A stretch of DNA of 64,000 bases, taken from Takakia lepidozioides. Its lineage: Eukaryota; Streptophyta; Takakiopsida; Takakiales; Takakiaceae. This document shows, piece after piece, positions 10,902-20,170 of this stretch; positions within the stretch are counted from its first letter, which is position 1, and every line of letters starts with the position of its first letter. Both the position numbers and the translations under genes were made by a program. The notes beneath the pieces were generated by a model that made no database searches, was not told where the DNA came from, and saw only the letters and a list, made by a program, of their open reading frames with translations. The stretch lies in NCBI GenBank assembly GCA_030704615.1, contig CM060731.1, positions 39,678,001 to 39,742,000 on the forward strand, written 5' to 3'.

Positions 10902-11158
10902 CTAGCTTTCCAAAGTTAAAGCTTTGGACAAAGCTTCACTCATCTGGTCTGCAGGATATTCAAAATCCACAATGCCACCTGGAAGAATTTTGTCATAGAC
11001 AGCGTGATCAAACTGGCCATGCCCATAGAGTGCCATCACTATCACCTTGGCAAGCCCTGTTTCCCTGCATTTCAGTGCTTCCCGTATGGTGGCTGCTATG
11101 GCATGTGTGGGTTCGGGTGCTGGGATGATGCCCTCAGTGTGTGCAAACTTCAAAGCCC
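10902..11158 (-). pseudogene. Orphan last exon of TrpB2 (tryptophan synthase beta, type 2)
   Basis: The minus strand encodes GALKFAHTEGIIPAPEPTHA, followed by IAATIREAL, a KVIVMALYGHGQFD block and a VYDKILPGGIVDFEYP block, ending in a stop at 10902. This is the C-terminal part of the type-2 tryptophan synthase beta subunit, a PLP enzyme; the TEGIIPAPEPTHA and GHG-FD words are hallmark blocks. A good acceptor (TTATGCAG) precedes the first base, and its phase fits a normal exon start. The rest of the enzyme (PLP lysine region, HGM block) is absent in the surrounding several kilobases. One substitution stands out: LYGHGQFD where plant homologues I know read M/LCGHGHFD. The exon sits between PPR fragments on the same strand, so I read it as a captured or relocated genomic fragment, not a retro-copy. 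Confidence 0.7.
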
Positions 11159-11401
11159 CTGCATAATCCACGTTTCCGACATGTTAGGCCAGCAAACAGA
11201 TCTACATGGCACTTTCTTAACATCTGAAATAAGAACCAGACCTTGGATTGTGGTTGCAGTGAATTTCTTGAGTGAGAATGGCCAGACACAGCAACCATCC
11301 AAAACAATTGCTAAAAACAAGCTTCAGCAGACAAACCAGCCCTAATTCAGCCTTGTTGTGTCTTTAAATATGGCAAGAATCTGAATTTATGTGGCCTTGC
11401 A

Positions 11402-11674
11402 CTAATGGCAAAGAGCTGTAGGGCGGCCAGGCTCGCACACGCACACAAACGTGATGTGGTCGGGCTTCACCCCTTCTCCCATCATTTGCACATAGGTCTC
11501 CAAAGCCTCCATCCGCCCCTGCTGTGCATACCCTGCAAGCATCGCGCTCCACGACACCACATCTTGTTCAGCCATAGTGTTGAAAACTCCCTTAGCATCC
11601 TCGATGCACCCACATTTGACATACATGTCCACCAGGGCAGTGTTCAGAATGACATCTGGTAATCTGGCAGGCAT
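11402..11674 (-). pseudogene. Second PPR fragment, near duplicate of the 10.1-10.6 kb piece
   Basis: The minus strand reads DVILNTALVDMYVKCGCIED, AKGVFNTMAEQDVVSWSAML, AGYAQQG and GVKPDHITFVCVC, i.e. about two and a half PPR motifs closely matching the fragment at 10091-10582. The frame then breaks into EPGRPTALCH where the relative reads NACASLAALK, consistent with a small indel. No tail domain follows. It appears to be a tandem copy separated from its sister by the TrpB2 exon. Confidence 0.7.
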
Positions 11675-11966
11675 TCACCTTTTTGCCTTGGTTGTCCCAC
11701 TATGAATGGGGTCAGAAAAGTATTCATTCCACAGCTTCTCCTCATCTCTGTTACCTGATTTTGGATACTTTCCTGTTGTCACATTGGCAGTATCATGTCA
11801 AAGTCACTCCAAACTAGATTCACTCAACCAGCTAACTTGCAGAATGCAACATGGAAATTTAGGGCCAATTCTGATAAGAGGGAAAATGAAATGTGTTGAC
11901 GAAGGTGCCTTCATTAGCAGTGCCTGATTTATCAATCAGCTCACACTGCACTTAATGTTGTTGGTT

Positions 11967-12240
11967 TTACCAGTAATCCCCACAAGATTGGAAATGGTGA
12001 AAGCATCCCGAACAATAACTTCTCGCCCAACAATCTTTGGGATGAACTTGGCGGCCGTATGGCAGTCACCGCACACCTGAAGGTTCTTGTTGATGCGAAT
12101 AGGCGTCCCAGGGGAAGCCCAAAAGAAATGGCCCGCTTCTCACTCTGGTGGCCAAGAGAAGTTTCGTTCTGCTCCTCCTCCACATCATGCAATACAAAGC
12201 GAGTGTCGGGTGCATACCCCATTGCCTTCATCTGCCACAA
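11967..12240 (-). pseudogene. DYW-domain tail of a PPR editing factor (two frameshifts)
   Basis: The minus strand begins with [20 protein letters not shown] and [11 protein letters not shown], the E+ and early DYW blocks (HSEK-type zinc/catalytic region). After a frameshift near 12115 it continues [20 protein letters not shown] and [15 protein letters not shown], containing the CGDCH zinc motif. A second frameshift then restores [11 protein letters not shown] and a stop at 11967-11969, so the gene really did end in the diagnostic Asp-Tyr-Trp. DYW domains are the cytidine deaminases of plant organellar RNA editing. The order is odd: on the minus strand this tail lies 5' of the PPR fragments, so it belongs to another gene copy whose repeats are missing. 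Confidence 0.75.
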
Positions 12241-12530
12241 TCTCCACTCTCAAGCAGCATCGTCCCTTCCCCGCGCTCCCGGTTATTTTCGGGCAATTCG
12301 GGCAGGCAGACAGTTTAGACAGTTCAAGTTCAGTTTTCGGGCAATCCGGGCAGGTTCCAAGGAAATTGCCGACGACGATGACATGGCGATGAAACGTGGC
12401 GACGATGACGTGGTGACGATGACGAGGCACTATGGCACCCACTACGCTAGCTTCCGACCTTCGGTCATCGCTAGAATTTAGAGTGGATGTTACTCACACC
12501 TGCGGATGATAAATTATGTAGAGACTAAAC

Positions 12531-13405
12531 CAGTGTTGTGCGGGTTCTGGCTTTTTAAGGAACCCGCCGGGTCCGGGTGCGGGTTTTTTTCGGAGCCAAG
12601 TCCGGGTCCGGATCCTGGTTTTTGAAATTTGGAAAATCCGGGTCCGGGTTCGGGTCCGGGTTTGTCAACACGGACTGGGGTTTGGGTCCGGGTAGTTGTT
12701 GGGAAATATTAGCGGGTTCACAAGTTCGGATCCAGGTCCTAATTTATTGATTAAATAAATTAGAAAATTAAGATTAATTAGGGATAAATTTATTTTTGGC
12801 TGGAAAAAACTTTAAATCCTAATAATGAATTTTATTTTAAGAGACATTCCTTCAAAATATACCATGAATATGAATATGTATACCATGAATAAGAATTAAA
12901 TTAAGTTTGAGTTCCATTTTCTATTTTTCAATATCAATTCTTTAAACATGTTAAGAATAGTAATATGCCTCAAGGGTAGATCACTATAGCATGGATGTGT
13001 GGGATCTGGCATATTAATAATATATGACGTCTCCTTTGGGAGGTGTAAATTATGGTCCCATAGGGCACAACTTTGTGACACCACTCCGGGGGTTGAACCC
13101 ACAACCGCTTTTGAGGTGGTTTGTGGGCATTACCACTGGGCTACAACGTGGTGGGGCTGGCTGACCTATTGCTGCTCGTCCCCTCCACACATATGACAAA
13201 ACCTACCAGATCTAAGGTGGACTCCGTATGCCCCATCTAAATTCCCCTGACCTGACCCGCCCCTGACCCGCTACATTGGCCCACGGGTAGCGGGTTTAAC
13301 GGGTTCTGGACCCAGCAGGCGGGTCCGGGTCCGGTTCCGGGTTCATTTTAGAAATGAATCCGGGTTAGGGTCCGGGTTTTTTGTGATAGCACGCGCACAA
13401 CACTG
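12531..13405. mobile_element. Non-autonomous hAT element (875 bp) with 8-bp TSD
   Basis: The element starts CAGTGTTGTGCG and ends CGCACAACACTG, a perfect 12-bp terminal inverted repeat of the hAT type. It is flanked on both sides by GACTAAAC (12523-12530 and 13406-13413), an 8-bp target site duplication as expected for hAT transposases. The related locus near 29650 lacks the element and reads straight through, giving an empty-site control. The subterminal regions are rich in GGGTCCGGGT words on the left and their counterparts on the right (CGGGTCCGGGTCCGG near 13320), typical transposase-binding clusters. There is no transposase frame, so it needs a partner in trans. A SINE-like unit is nested inside. 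Confidence 0.9.
13010..13190 (-). mobile_element. tRNA-derived SINE-like unit nested in the hAT element
   Basis: Read on the minus strand, 13133-13143 gives TAGCCCAGTGG, a good RNA polymerase III A box. About 34 bases further, 13089-13099 gives GGTTCAACCCC, a near-consensus B box. The spacing fits a tRNA-related promoter, and the arrangement is that of plant AU-type SINE heads. The 3' boundary and target duplications are not clear to me. It could also be a degenerate tRNA gene. Confidence 0.5.
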
Positions 13406-13789
13406 GACTAAACCTTGTTGCTTGAAAGCAGCAAATTACGAAGCAATTTAGGGCTTTAAGGAAAACAGGAAACACGGCGTGTTTAGTGCTTAGTGTAGGA
13501 CGAAGAAGACGAGTGTGAGCCGGCTACACTTTTCACGACCCACAAATTGCTGAGCACTACACTGGAGGATTTTCGTGCCCTGCACTGCGTGCAGCGACAA
13601 TCTGGATGATGGCGTGAGCGTGGCGAAGCAAAAACCAAGGCTTGGAAATCACTCATATACCTGGAGAGCTGGAGACTGCACCGACTACAGGTTTGAAAGT
13701 GTTTTCTCTCTCTCTCTCTCTGCCTCTAACTCTGGATTTCTCACATGGTTACAGAATTTGACATCGAGGTATGATCTTGTTATGTCTTG

Positions 13790-14650
13790 TTATCTTCCCT
13801 GGGCCTAAAACTTCTTGTTAGTAGGTCCATCTGCAGTACCACATTGTAGGTACTAAGATATCTTACTTGCAAGTATACTTGAAGACGTGGTTCAGCTTCC
13901 ACACAGGCTTCTAACTTATATCCAGTTCCAGAATCCACACACACCTCGAGGACAAACAGGGCTTTTCAAGTGTGCCAATATCGTTGATTTACATTCAATG
14001 TCCACATAAATTTGGCTAGTGGATCTGTCTGGATCCCTGGATTTCTGCCAACTTGTTCACTTTGCTCCAGTTTTGCCCAGGCCTATTTTGGTGTCCCTGA
14101 ATACAAAGTTGCTGCCCTCCACCTGGATTGCTATTTGGACAAAATATTGGCTTGTGCTAGGTGTTTTCAAAACCTCTTTAAATGTAGACAAATATATCAG
14201 CTTCTACTCAAGGTTCAGACTCCAAGCCCATAGAGCAGCAATGAACATATCCGTGACTGCTGGTGTCAAGGTGCTGATAAGAAACCCTTCAAGAGAGGTT
14301 TTCATTTAACGGAAAATTTATGGTGATGCCTCCCAGAAACCCCTGCAAAAGGCTTAAACCAGAAACTGTGTAGAGGGTAGGGAGCCCGTCACCTTACCTC
14401 CTCTGTGGAGTCATAATTAACCTTCCAACCACCATCAATGTTGTACACTTCCTCTTCCCACCACCTTTCCCTTCTCTCTTTTCGTCTTCCCCTTGCTTTC
14501 TCTTCTGCGAGCTGAACCGTCCACACAGACACTCGTCACCACGTTTGACAGCTGAAATGGGCGGCTGTACTAAGTGTGGAAGGAATTTTGAAGGATAAGG
14601 AAAGTTCTAAGAAACGAGGATAGATTCCGGGCAAGGAAAAAGGGGAACGT
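13790..14650. other. Spacer, possible upstream part of the following exon's gene
   Basis: No coding block was recognised. If the 14.66 kb exon belongs to a spliced gene, earlier exons might lie here, but I could not identify them. Confidence 0.3.
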
Positions 14651-14658
14651 ACAACTGG

Positions 14659-14991
14659 GTGGGAAAAACGTCCAGCAGAGATGTCAATCCTGCCACTTCA
14701 AGCCATAGAAGTGTGGACATGTGGCCATCTGATGGTATTGCTCTGGCCCTCAGGTGTCGAGCTCCGCAGTTTATTTGTAAGAAGGTGGCAGAGGAAATAG
14801 TTGGCCCAGTTATTAAAAGTGATGAAAAGGTAAAGGAACAGATTGATCCGCTGAACCGACCAGGATTGCAAGCTCGTGGAGACATTCCTACTTCAACAAT
14901 CTTCAACAATCTATCCTACTATGTTGCGCAAAGTTCGCCAGGGGCATTGACAGTGTTTTTTGAGGATGATGATATGCTCACAATGCTCTAA
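14659..14991 (+). CDS. Probable last exon of a DUF151 / bifunctional-nuclease-type protein
   Basis: The open frame contains SVDMWPSDGIALALRCRAPQ and FICKKVAEE, matching the central block of the plant DUF151 family (RPSDAIxLAxRCxAPIxVxKxV). That family includes chloroplast and nuclear bifunctional nucleases acting on RNA and DNA. The upstream beta strands of the domain are not present in the same frame. A possible acceptor (TCCAGCAG, about 14675) precedes the conserved block, so I read this as the last exon of a spliced gene or a fragment of one. Downstream the frame ends with an acidic tail (FEDDDM) and a stop at 14991. The start at 14659 is only the first ATG of the open frame and need not be used. 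Functional status is uncertain. Confidence 0.5.
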   Translation: MGKTSSRDVNPATSSHRSVDMWPSDGIALALRCRAPQFICKKVAEEIVGPVIKSDEKVKEQIDPLNRPGLQARGDIPTSTIFNNLSYYVAQSSPGALTVFFEDDDMLTML

Positions 14992-15339
14992 GTTAGAGCG
15001 TTTTGTCTTGATAGTGCTTATATTGAGCTCCGGAGTCAGGCTGTACAGTGCTGTACATGTCAAAATCGATTGTGTATATGACTGTTTGATATTACAGATG
15101 TGGTCCAGTTAACTGGGTTTGCAGTCCTGGACATGGTTTCTGCGTGATAGATGGCAATGCTTGGATGGCAATGCTTGAGATTGAGTTCTACTTCTGGACA
15201 GATTTATCGTCCGTACTTTGCCATTTGGACTCCTGATTGCCCTTTTGTTTTTATACCCAATCAATACAACTGCAAACTTGTATCTGAATTGATCAAAGCA
15301 CTCACCATGCGCGCCAGAATCCCTTTGGCTCCTTTCTTT

Positions 15340-15700
15340 CTGCCTCTCTGAGGGTTTTTGGTTTTCTGAGCACTGACACAAATACAATATAGATATATAT
15401 TGTATATTACAATTTGTAATTAAAAGGTAAAAGGTGGAGTGAAGCCTTTAGTTTGGACCACTGATTGTGCATGTAAGTAGCGCATTACATTGTGTTTTGG
15501 GGTGAGCTCTTTGTTCCAAGAACTGAAGCAAAGCTTTGCAGTTCATTTTGCAGGAAAGCCCAACAGCTGTTCCTTATTGGCAGACGTCACTTGACAATTT
15601 ATGATGGCAGGAATGGACTGAATGATCAACTCCTGTATATGCCTCCAAGGGGCCTATTTGTAATGGTACCTGATCTGCAACTTACTGTACTGGTATAGTC
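15340..15700 (+). repeat. Inverted repeat arm 1 (partner 22080-22460)
   Basis: The segment with CAATTTGTAATTAAAAGGTA, GGCTTCACTC-type complement blocks, GTGTTTTGGGGTGAGCTCTT and TGCCTCCAAGGGGCCTATTT is repeated in reverse complement at 22080-22460 at high similarity. Both arms end at the 27-bp minisatellite word (GGTACC(T/C)GATC(T/C)GCAACTTA), suggesting that the minisatellite seeded or accompanied the duplication. Confidence 0.8.
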
Positions 15701-15779
15701 TAACCTCTTTAATATGACACCTAGAGGAAACGGAAAAAATGTCATAATATGGAGGTGTCACATAATCGATAATATAACA

Positions 15780-18700
15780 AATGGGACATGGCCTTTCAAG
15801 CGTTATTGAAAGACCTTCGCTGCCTAGAAAGTTGACGTCGAGATCACAATTCATCTTCCAGTTTTCTCTTTCTCTTGGGCTCTTTTCTAGGAGAGTTTTG
15901 GAGTTTCAAGAGAGGCAATGCCCTTACAGTGCGACGTACGTGAATCACAACTACTAAATCCCAAGCTTCAGGACTGCTGAGTTGTCTGCCACAATCACAA
16001 CTGAACTGCAGCTGCACTAATACAGATATATAGCACCCACTCCAGTACACCTGAAAAGCTATGCATAAATCAGCTATATATTCAAGGTCTGCATGCTGAT
16101 TCCCAACTCCCAGCACTCGGGACTTTCAAGCATACACGGGCGTACATACAAGGTCGAGCAAGATACATTCTGTGGTTAATGAAAATCTAGGTACACATGT
16201 TCAGTTTGGACGGATTTCGCAATCAATTTCTTCATGAGACTTGCTGGAGACTTGTACCCCAAAATTTGTTTGGGAACACTTGTAAAGTCAGAATTCAAAT
16301 CTCAACAGGTCACAAGTGCAGCGCATCATGAATGGTGAAGGCACAACTAATTTAGACTACCTTGCCCAGTTGCACCCATCATGTACGACGAGGGTGTGTA
16401 GCTGTACTTCTGTTCTCGTAGTGCTCCATGGTAACACCCAAAAAAGTCATGGACAAACCTGTTAGGTGCCAAGAACGAGGATAGAAGGAACCAGTTCTGA
16501 AAGGATGCTGCGGCAACTGCTATAGTTCCGGTTTGTTTGGGTGAACCGACAGTTGCAGGTTGAGGCGAGCAAGCTTGTGAGCATGAAGGCGATTGAAGGC
16601 TAGGGATTTTCAAGATGTCAAGTACAGAGCAGCGTGAAATGGAAAAGATAGCCGTGAGGCTGGTGGCTGGTTTTGGGCAGATTTGAATCTAGATGACGTT
16701 CACTGCGATGGTGGGGTGGACCGGTAGAGTTACTCGGTAACGTGCACTTGTAATTAGTTTGCTAGTGCTATAGATCTTAGCTAGTTTTACTGTTGCTAGG
16801 AACCAGGCCGTGGGGCCCTCATATGTAGAGGACAAAGTTATGTGAAATCTTGTCAATAGAGCTTCAGAGCAAAAGCACTTTGAATTGGCTGGATTTCTGT
16901 TGCGTGATGAAAGACGAGTCAGCCAAAGTGTGCAGGGTGATTTAAGGTCATGGCCTTAGTATGTTTAGTGTCTTTGGGTTCCACACATCTTGATCAAGGA
17001 TTCAGATTGATACAAAGTGTCTAATCCATTAAAATCACCAAACTGAGTGCCACTTTATTATGAATCTCGGTAGAAGACTTAAGTATGTCATATGATGTCA
17101 AGATTGGCATACAGAAGTCTTGAGCACACTCTTCAAAGCAGACCCTCACTATATGCTATAATCCCTGTCACAGCATATTAAGAAGGATAGACAGATAACA
17201 GAGATTCATGGCAACAGAAGGTAGACTACTGTCATAGGCAGTCAATCACTGCATGCATGTACGTGAAGCTACATGAAGAGGGGAGTAACCTCAAGAAGAC
17301 ATTCTCAGACGATATTCTGATCCACACTCTGGAGTAGGTGCTCTTCGGATTTGCAGGCGGCAATGGGGATTTTGATTCCAAAAGCACGAGCTGCAGCGGC
17401 CGCGCGAGCTGATGAGAATTTGGCCGTGTCAATTATCACCTTCCCATCTGACCGGATCTCGATCTTGTCGTACACAGTCGCGGCAGATCCCGACGGGGAC
17501 GAAAAGGTCAGCCCGTTTTTGGCATTTATACTGATGGTTACCCAAGTATCCCTCGACGAATTCATGTCATCTTCCGACTCCAGCATGTACCGCTTGAACC
17601 CGCAAGTCGCCTCGTCACTCAGGAGAGCCTTCGAGATGACATCTGCGGCGATCGCAGCACCTGCAGCCGCGGCTGGGGACGCTGCGCACCCGGCGACTGG
17701 AGGGAGTCCGCAAGCAGCAACCCCTGCAATGGCGGCTGCGGCAGCGGCGATCGCTTTGGGGCCTAATTTCTCAATCTGGTCGATGAGGCACCTGAAGTTA
17801 GTGGGGTCGGTCTGGTAGATGGCCTTGTCATCGGCAAACACCCATGTCACGTACCACCAGTCAACGCCAGTTGTTCCGAAGCCCGTATGATAGTCGACAA
17901 GCATTTGGCCGCCGGCATCGTCTGTCTCCCCATTGCTGAGGCCTTTGGTGAACTTGAGCTGGTGCTTGTAGACGCTGCTGTATTTGTGCGCCACGTAGAT
18001 GCTACTGGGTTGGATATTTCTTCCGCTGTTGTTGACAATGCGAACGCGAGCCTTGCGTTGAGTGAGGGCCTCTGTGCTGGCCAGAAGGGAAAAGCACAGG
18101 ACGGCAAGCAGGATGGAAGACTTCATCATGAAACTTGGTCGGACAATGACGCTGAATTTCTGCAATGGTTGCAAAGACAGTCAGAACAGCGTGAATCATA
18201 TTATGGTGTGCAGGAGCTGGCAAGGGGGTCCCTGGTTTTCATGCTATCCAGTACAATCAGAGTACAAGTAGGTACCTGCCTTGTGTCTGCATGGAGTCAA
18301 GTCCGCAGCACATCAGATCTCGCTAGCAATTATTTGTGGGACCTACTGGGGCTTCTGATAGAGTACTTAGCAGGCAGATATAGATTTACTAGTCTAATAA
18401 TTTCGAAACTCATTAGTAAGAAAGACATCGTCTAATAATCCAAAAAGCCACAGGAGAGCCACAAGACTCAAGTGATGATCATCAACTGCACATATTTCAT
18501 ACATTCCATTTGAAGAGATGCAGGGGGATGTGCAATGACTTCTTGCCATTCAGACTCGTGATCAGATGTGAGTAGTGATGCAGCTCAAGGGATCACAACT
18601 GATGTCGATCATAAGTTCATGTACTGGGTATAATCGTCACTGCAGGCCGGCAAGAGCAAGTTGAAGCAATATGCGGACCTAGACTACTCATGCAGTCAGG

Positions 18701-19345
18701 TGGCTCACCATGGACAGGTGAATTGGAGCCGTGGGCGTTCAAGGCAAACTGAGGTCCGTGTCACACTCGGCCCAAACACGCAGAAGTGGAGGTCGAGACG
18801 TGGTGATGGAAATGAACGAGGGAGCTCACAGATTTATAGTGTGGTCATCAAACCTGGGTGTACTACAAGCATCATTTTCGTAATCAAACATGTGCAAAGC
18901 GTGATATGCATGGGCAGATGGATAAAACTGAGCATAATCCACTTGTCAGCCGATCAGTACGTACAATTAGACCGACTTCATGAATGCTTGGACGTGTTCA
19001 AGCTGATGCTGCATGGCGATGATTGGTCTAACTTACAAGTCTTGAAGCAAGTTCTACACGAGATGCAGAGCTCGATCTGATCAGTTTGAGTTTAGATATG
19101 TTTTAACGTTTTAACACACACAAACAAAGCATGTGTTCATACAGAAATGGGCTGAATATAATACCCTCTGTTGATGCACTCATTGGCCTGGCAAGTCAGG
19201 ACCTGCAGCGGATATGCTGCAGCATCCGAATAACTTAGCACACATAACTAGAAATTCAAAACAAAGCGGCAGGGATCCCTGGACACCATCTCTCCCCCCT
19301 CTCTCGCTTTCTTTCAGCGCAGGCACTGCCCCCTGGTCTGGTACA
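15780..19345 (-). repeat. Segmental duplication unit B (inverted)
   Basis: The reverse complement of this unit matches unit C over about 3 kb and unit A over about 2.3 kb. Shared landmarks on its minus strand are GAGTGCATCAACAGAGGG (19180), the PUD-like gene, the CCGAGATTCATAATAAA block (17070) and the CTGGGAGTTGGGAATCAGCA block (16100). The far end (15780-15840) still matches unit C near 28640-28690. It carries gene copy B intact. Confidence 0.8.
17305..18129 (-). CDS. Secreted PUD1/2-like domain protein, copy B
   Basis: This is the inverted paralogue of the gene at 7520-8341, intact over its whole length (about 274 residues from the MMKSS start; an in-frame ATG 45 bases upstream is possible). 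It has a signal peptide (core ILLAVLCFSLLAS, cleavage after STEA), the VAHKYSSVYKHQLKF and TTGVDWWYVTW motifs, DPTNFRCLIDQ, an Ala-rich hydrophobic centre, CGFKRYML and an Ala-rich C-terminal helix. Differences from copy A are mostly single substitutions spread evenly, with no stop or frameshift, which suggests selection or recent duplication. It ends with an extra residue near the C-terminus (QNIV against QIV). Function is unknown; extracellular or vacuolar location is inferred from the signal peptide. Confidence 0.75.
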   Translation of the reverse strand: MMKSSILLAVLCFSLLASTEALTQRKARVRIVNNSGRNIQPSSIYVAHKYSSVYKHQLKFTKGLSNGETDDAGGQMLVDYHTGFGTTGVDWWYVTWVFADDKAIYQTDPTNFRCLIDQIEKLGPKAIAAAAAAIAGVAACGLPPVAGCAASPAAAAGAAIAADVISKALLSDEATCGFKRYMLESEDDMNSSRDTWVTISINAKNGLTFSSPSGSAATVYDKIEIRSDGKVIIDTAKFSSARAAAAARAFGIKIPIAACKSEEHLLQSVDQNIV

Positions 19346-19439
19346 GACAGATTTAGCACCAAACCTTATTAAGCTTACCCCTTGATAAACAGGGTTCCAT
19401 TCCCTTTCTTTTAAAAATAAGATAAAATAAAAAATGTTA

Positions 19440-19820
19440 GACTGCTGTCACTTTGACAACATCACTGCTGTGTTGGGCATCCCAACCACCTTTGCAACAT
19501 GAATGGAAAAGACTCGATTTTGAGTTTCTCCTTGTACTTTGGGTACTTTAATTTAAGTGTTGCTTCTACTTTGTACAAAGGCCTAGGGTAAAGTGGGAAG
19601 CATCCAGATTTCAACCTCGGTCGTCTGTCTGGCGATCCTATTATTTCCAGTGACTGAAATGAGCTTGATGAGCTTGCTGTTATGGTTTCACACCAGCGAG
19701 GATGTGGGTTTATGAGTTTTATATTCCACATGGAGATAGGGCAATGTCAGGATGTGGGTTTATGTATTCACATGGAGATAGGGCAATGTCTCCGAATGTG
19801 GTTGGGTGTTTGATAGTAAC
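19440..19820 (+). repeat. Dispersed direct repeat, copy 2 (partner 6100-6440)
   Basis: Same-orientation copy of 6100-6440. It contains an internal partial duplication: the words GGATGTGGGTTTATG and CACATGGAGATAGGGCAATG occur twice (19700-19790). It leads directly into the 27-bp minisatellite. Confidence 0.7.
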
Positions 19821-19829
19821 TCTAGATTT

Positions 19830-20170
19830 GCAAAAACTAAAGTTGCCGATGGGGTACCAGTACAGTAAGATCGGGTACCCTTACACTAATTAAGTTGCAG
19901 ATCGGGTACCAAATGTTACACTAATTAAGTTGCAGACCGGGTACCATTACACTAAGTTGTAGATGGGGTACCGTTACAGTAAGTTGCAGATGGGGTACCA
20001 TTACACTAAGTTGCAGATGGGGTACCATTACAGTGATACACGAAGTTGCAGACCTGTTGCAGATGGGGTACCATTACAGTGATTACACTACGTTGCATGG
20101 GGTACCATTACACTAAGTTGCCGATGGGTAGATCGGGTACCAGTACACTACGTTGCCCATGTATGGAATA
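19830..20170. repeat. 27-bp minisatellite, short array
   Basis: About ten degenerate units contain AAGTTGCAGAT(C/G)GGGTACC followed by (A/G)TTACACT. The unit is the reverse complement of the array at 24420-25230. Unit length varies through small deletions. The palindromic GGTACC core is the best preserved part. Confidence 0.85.

Larger units (their letters stand above)
12478..13780 (+). pseudogene. Duplicated TAD3 promoter, exon 1 and start of intron 1
   Basis: Excluding the inserted hAT element (12531-13405), this segment aligns base for base with 29606-30040. The shared run includes GCAGCAAATTACGAAGCAAT, AACACGGCGTGTTTAGTGCT and the TAD3 first exon, then the pyrimidine-rich start of intron 1. 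In the duplicate both candidate start codons of the real gene (ATGAGCATG) read GTGAGCGTG, and two bases are missing inside the exon (GCTTGGAAATC against GCTCTGGGAAATC), so it cannot make the protein's first exon. No later TAD3 exon follows. It is a partial gene duplication of about 430 bp that includes the promoter region. Confidence 0.85.

Noticed and set aside
13081-13150. Functional tRNA gene
   Set aside because: A and B boxes are present, but I could not fold a proper acceptor stem and anticodon loop; a SINE-like remnant fits better.
15844-16116. 90-residue minus-strand frame with a partly conserved copy at 28321-28572
   Set aside because: The conservation follows from the B/C duplication; the second copy truncates, and I recognise no domain.
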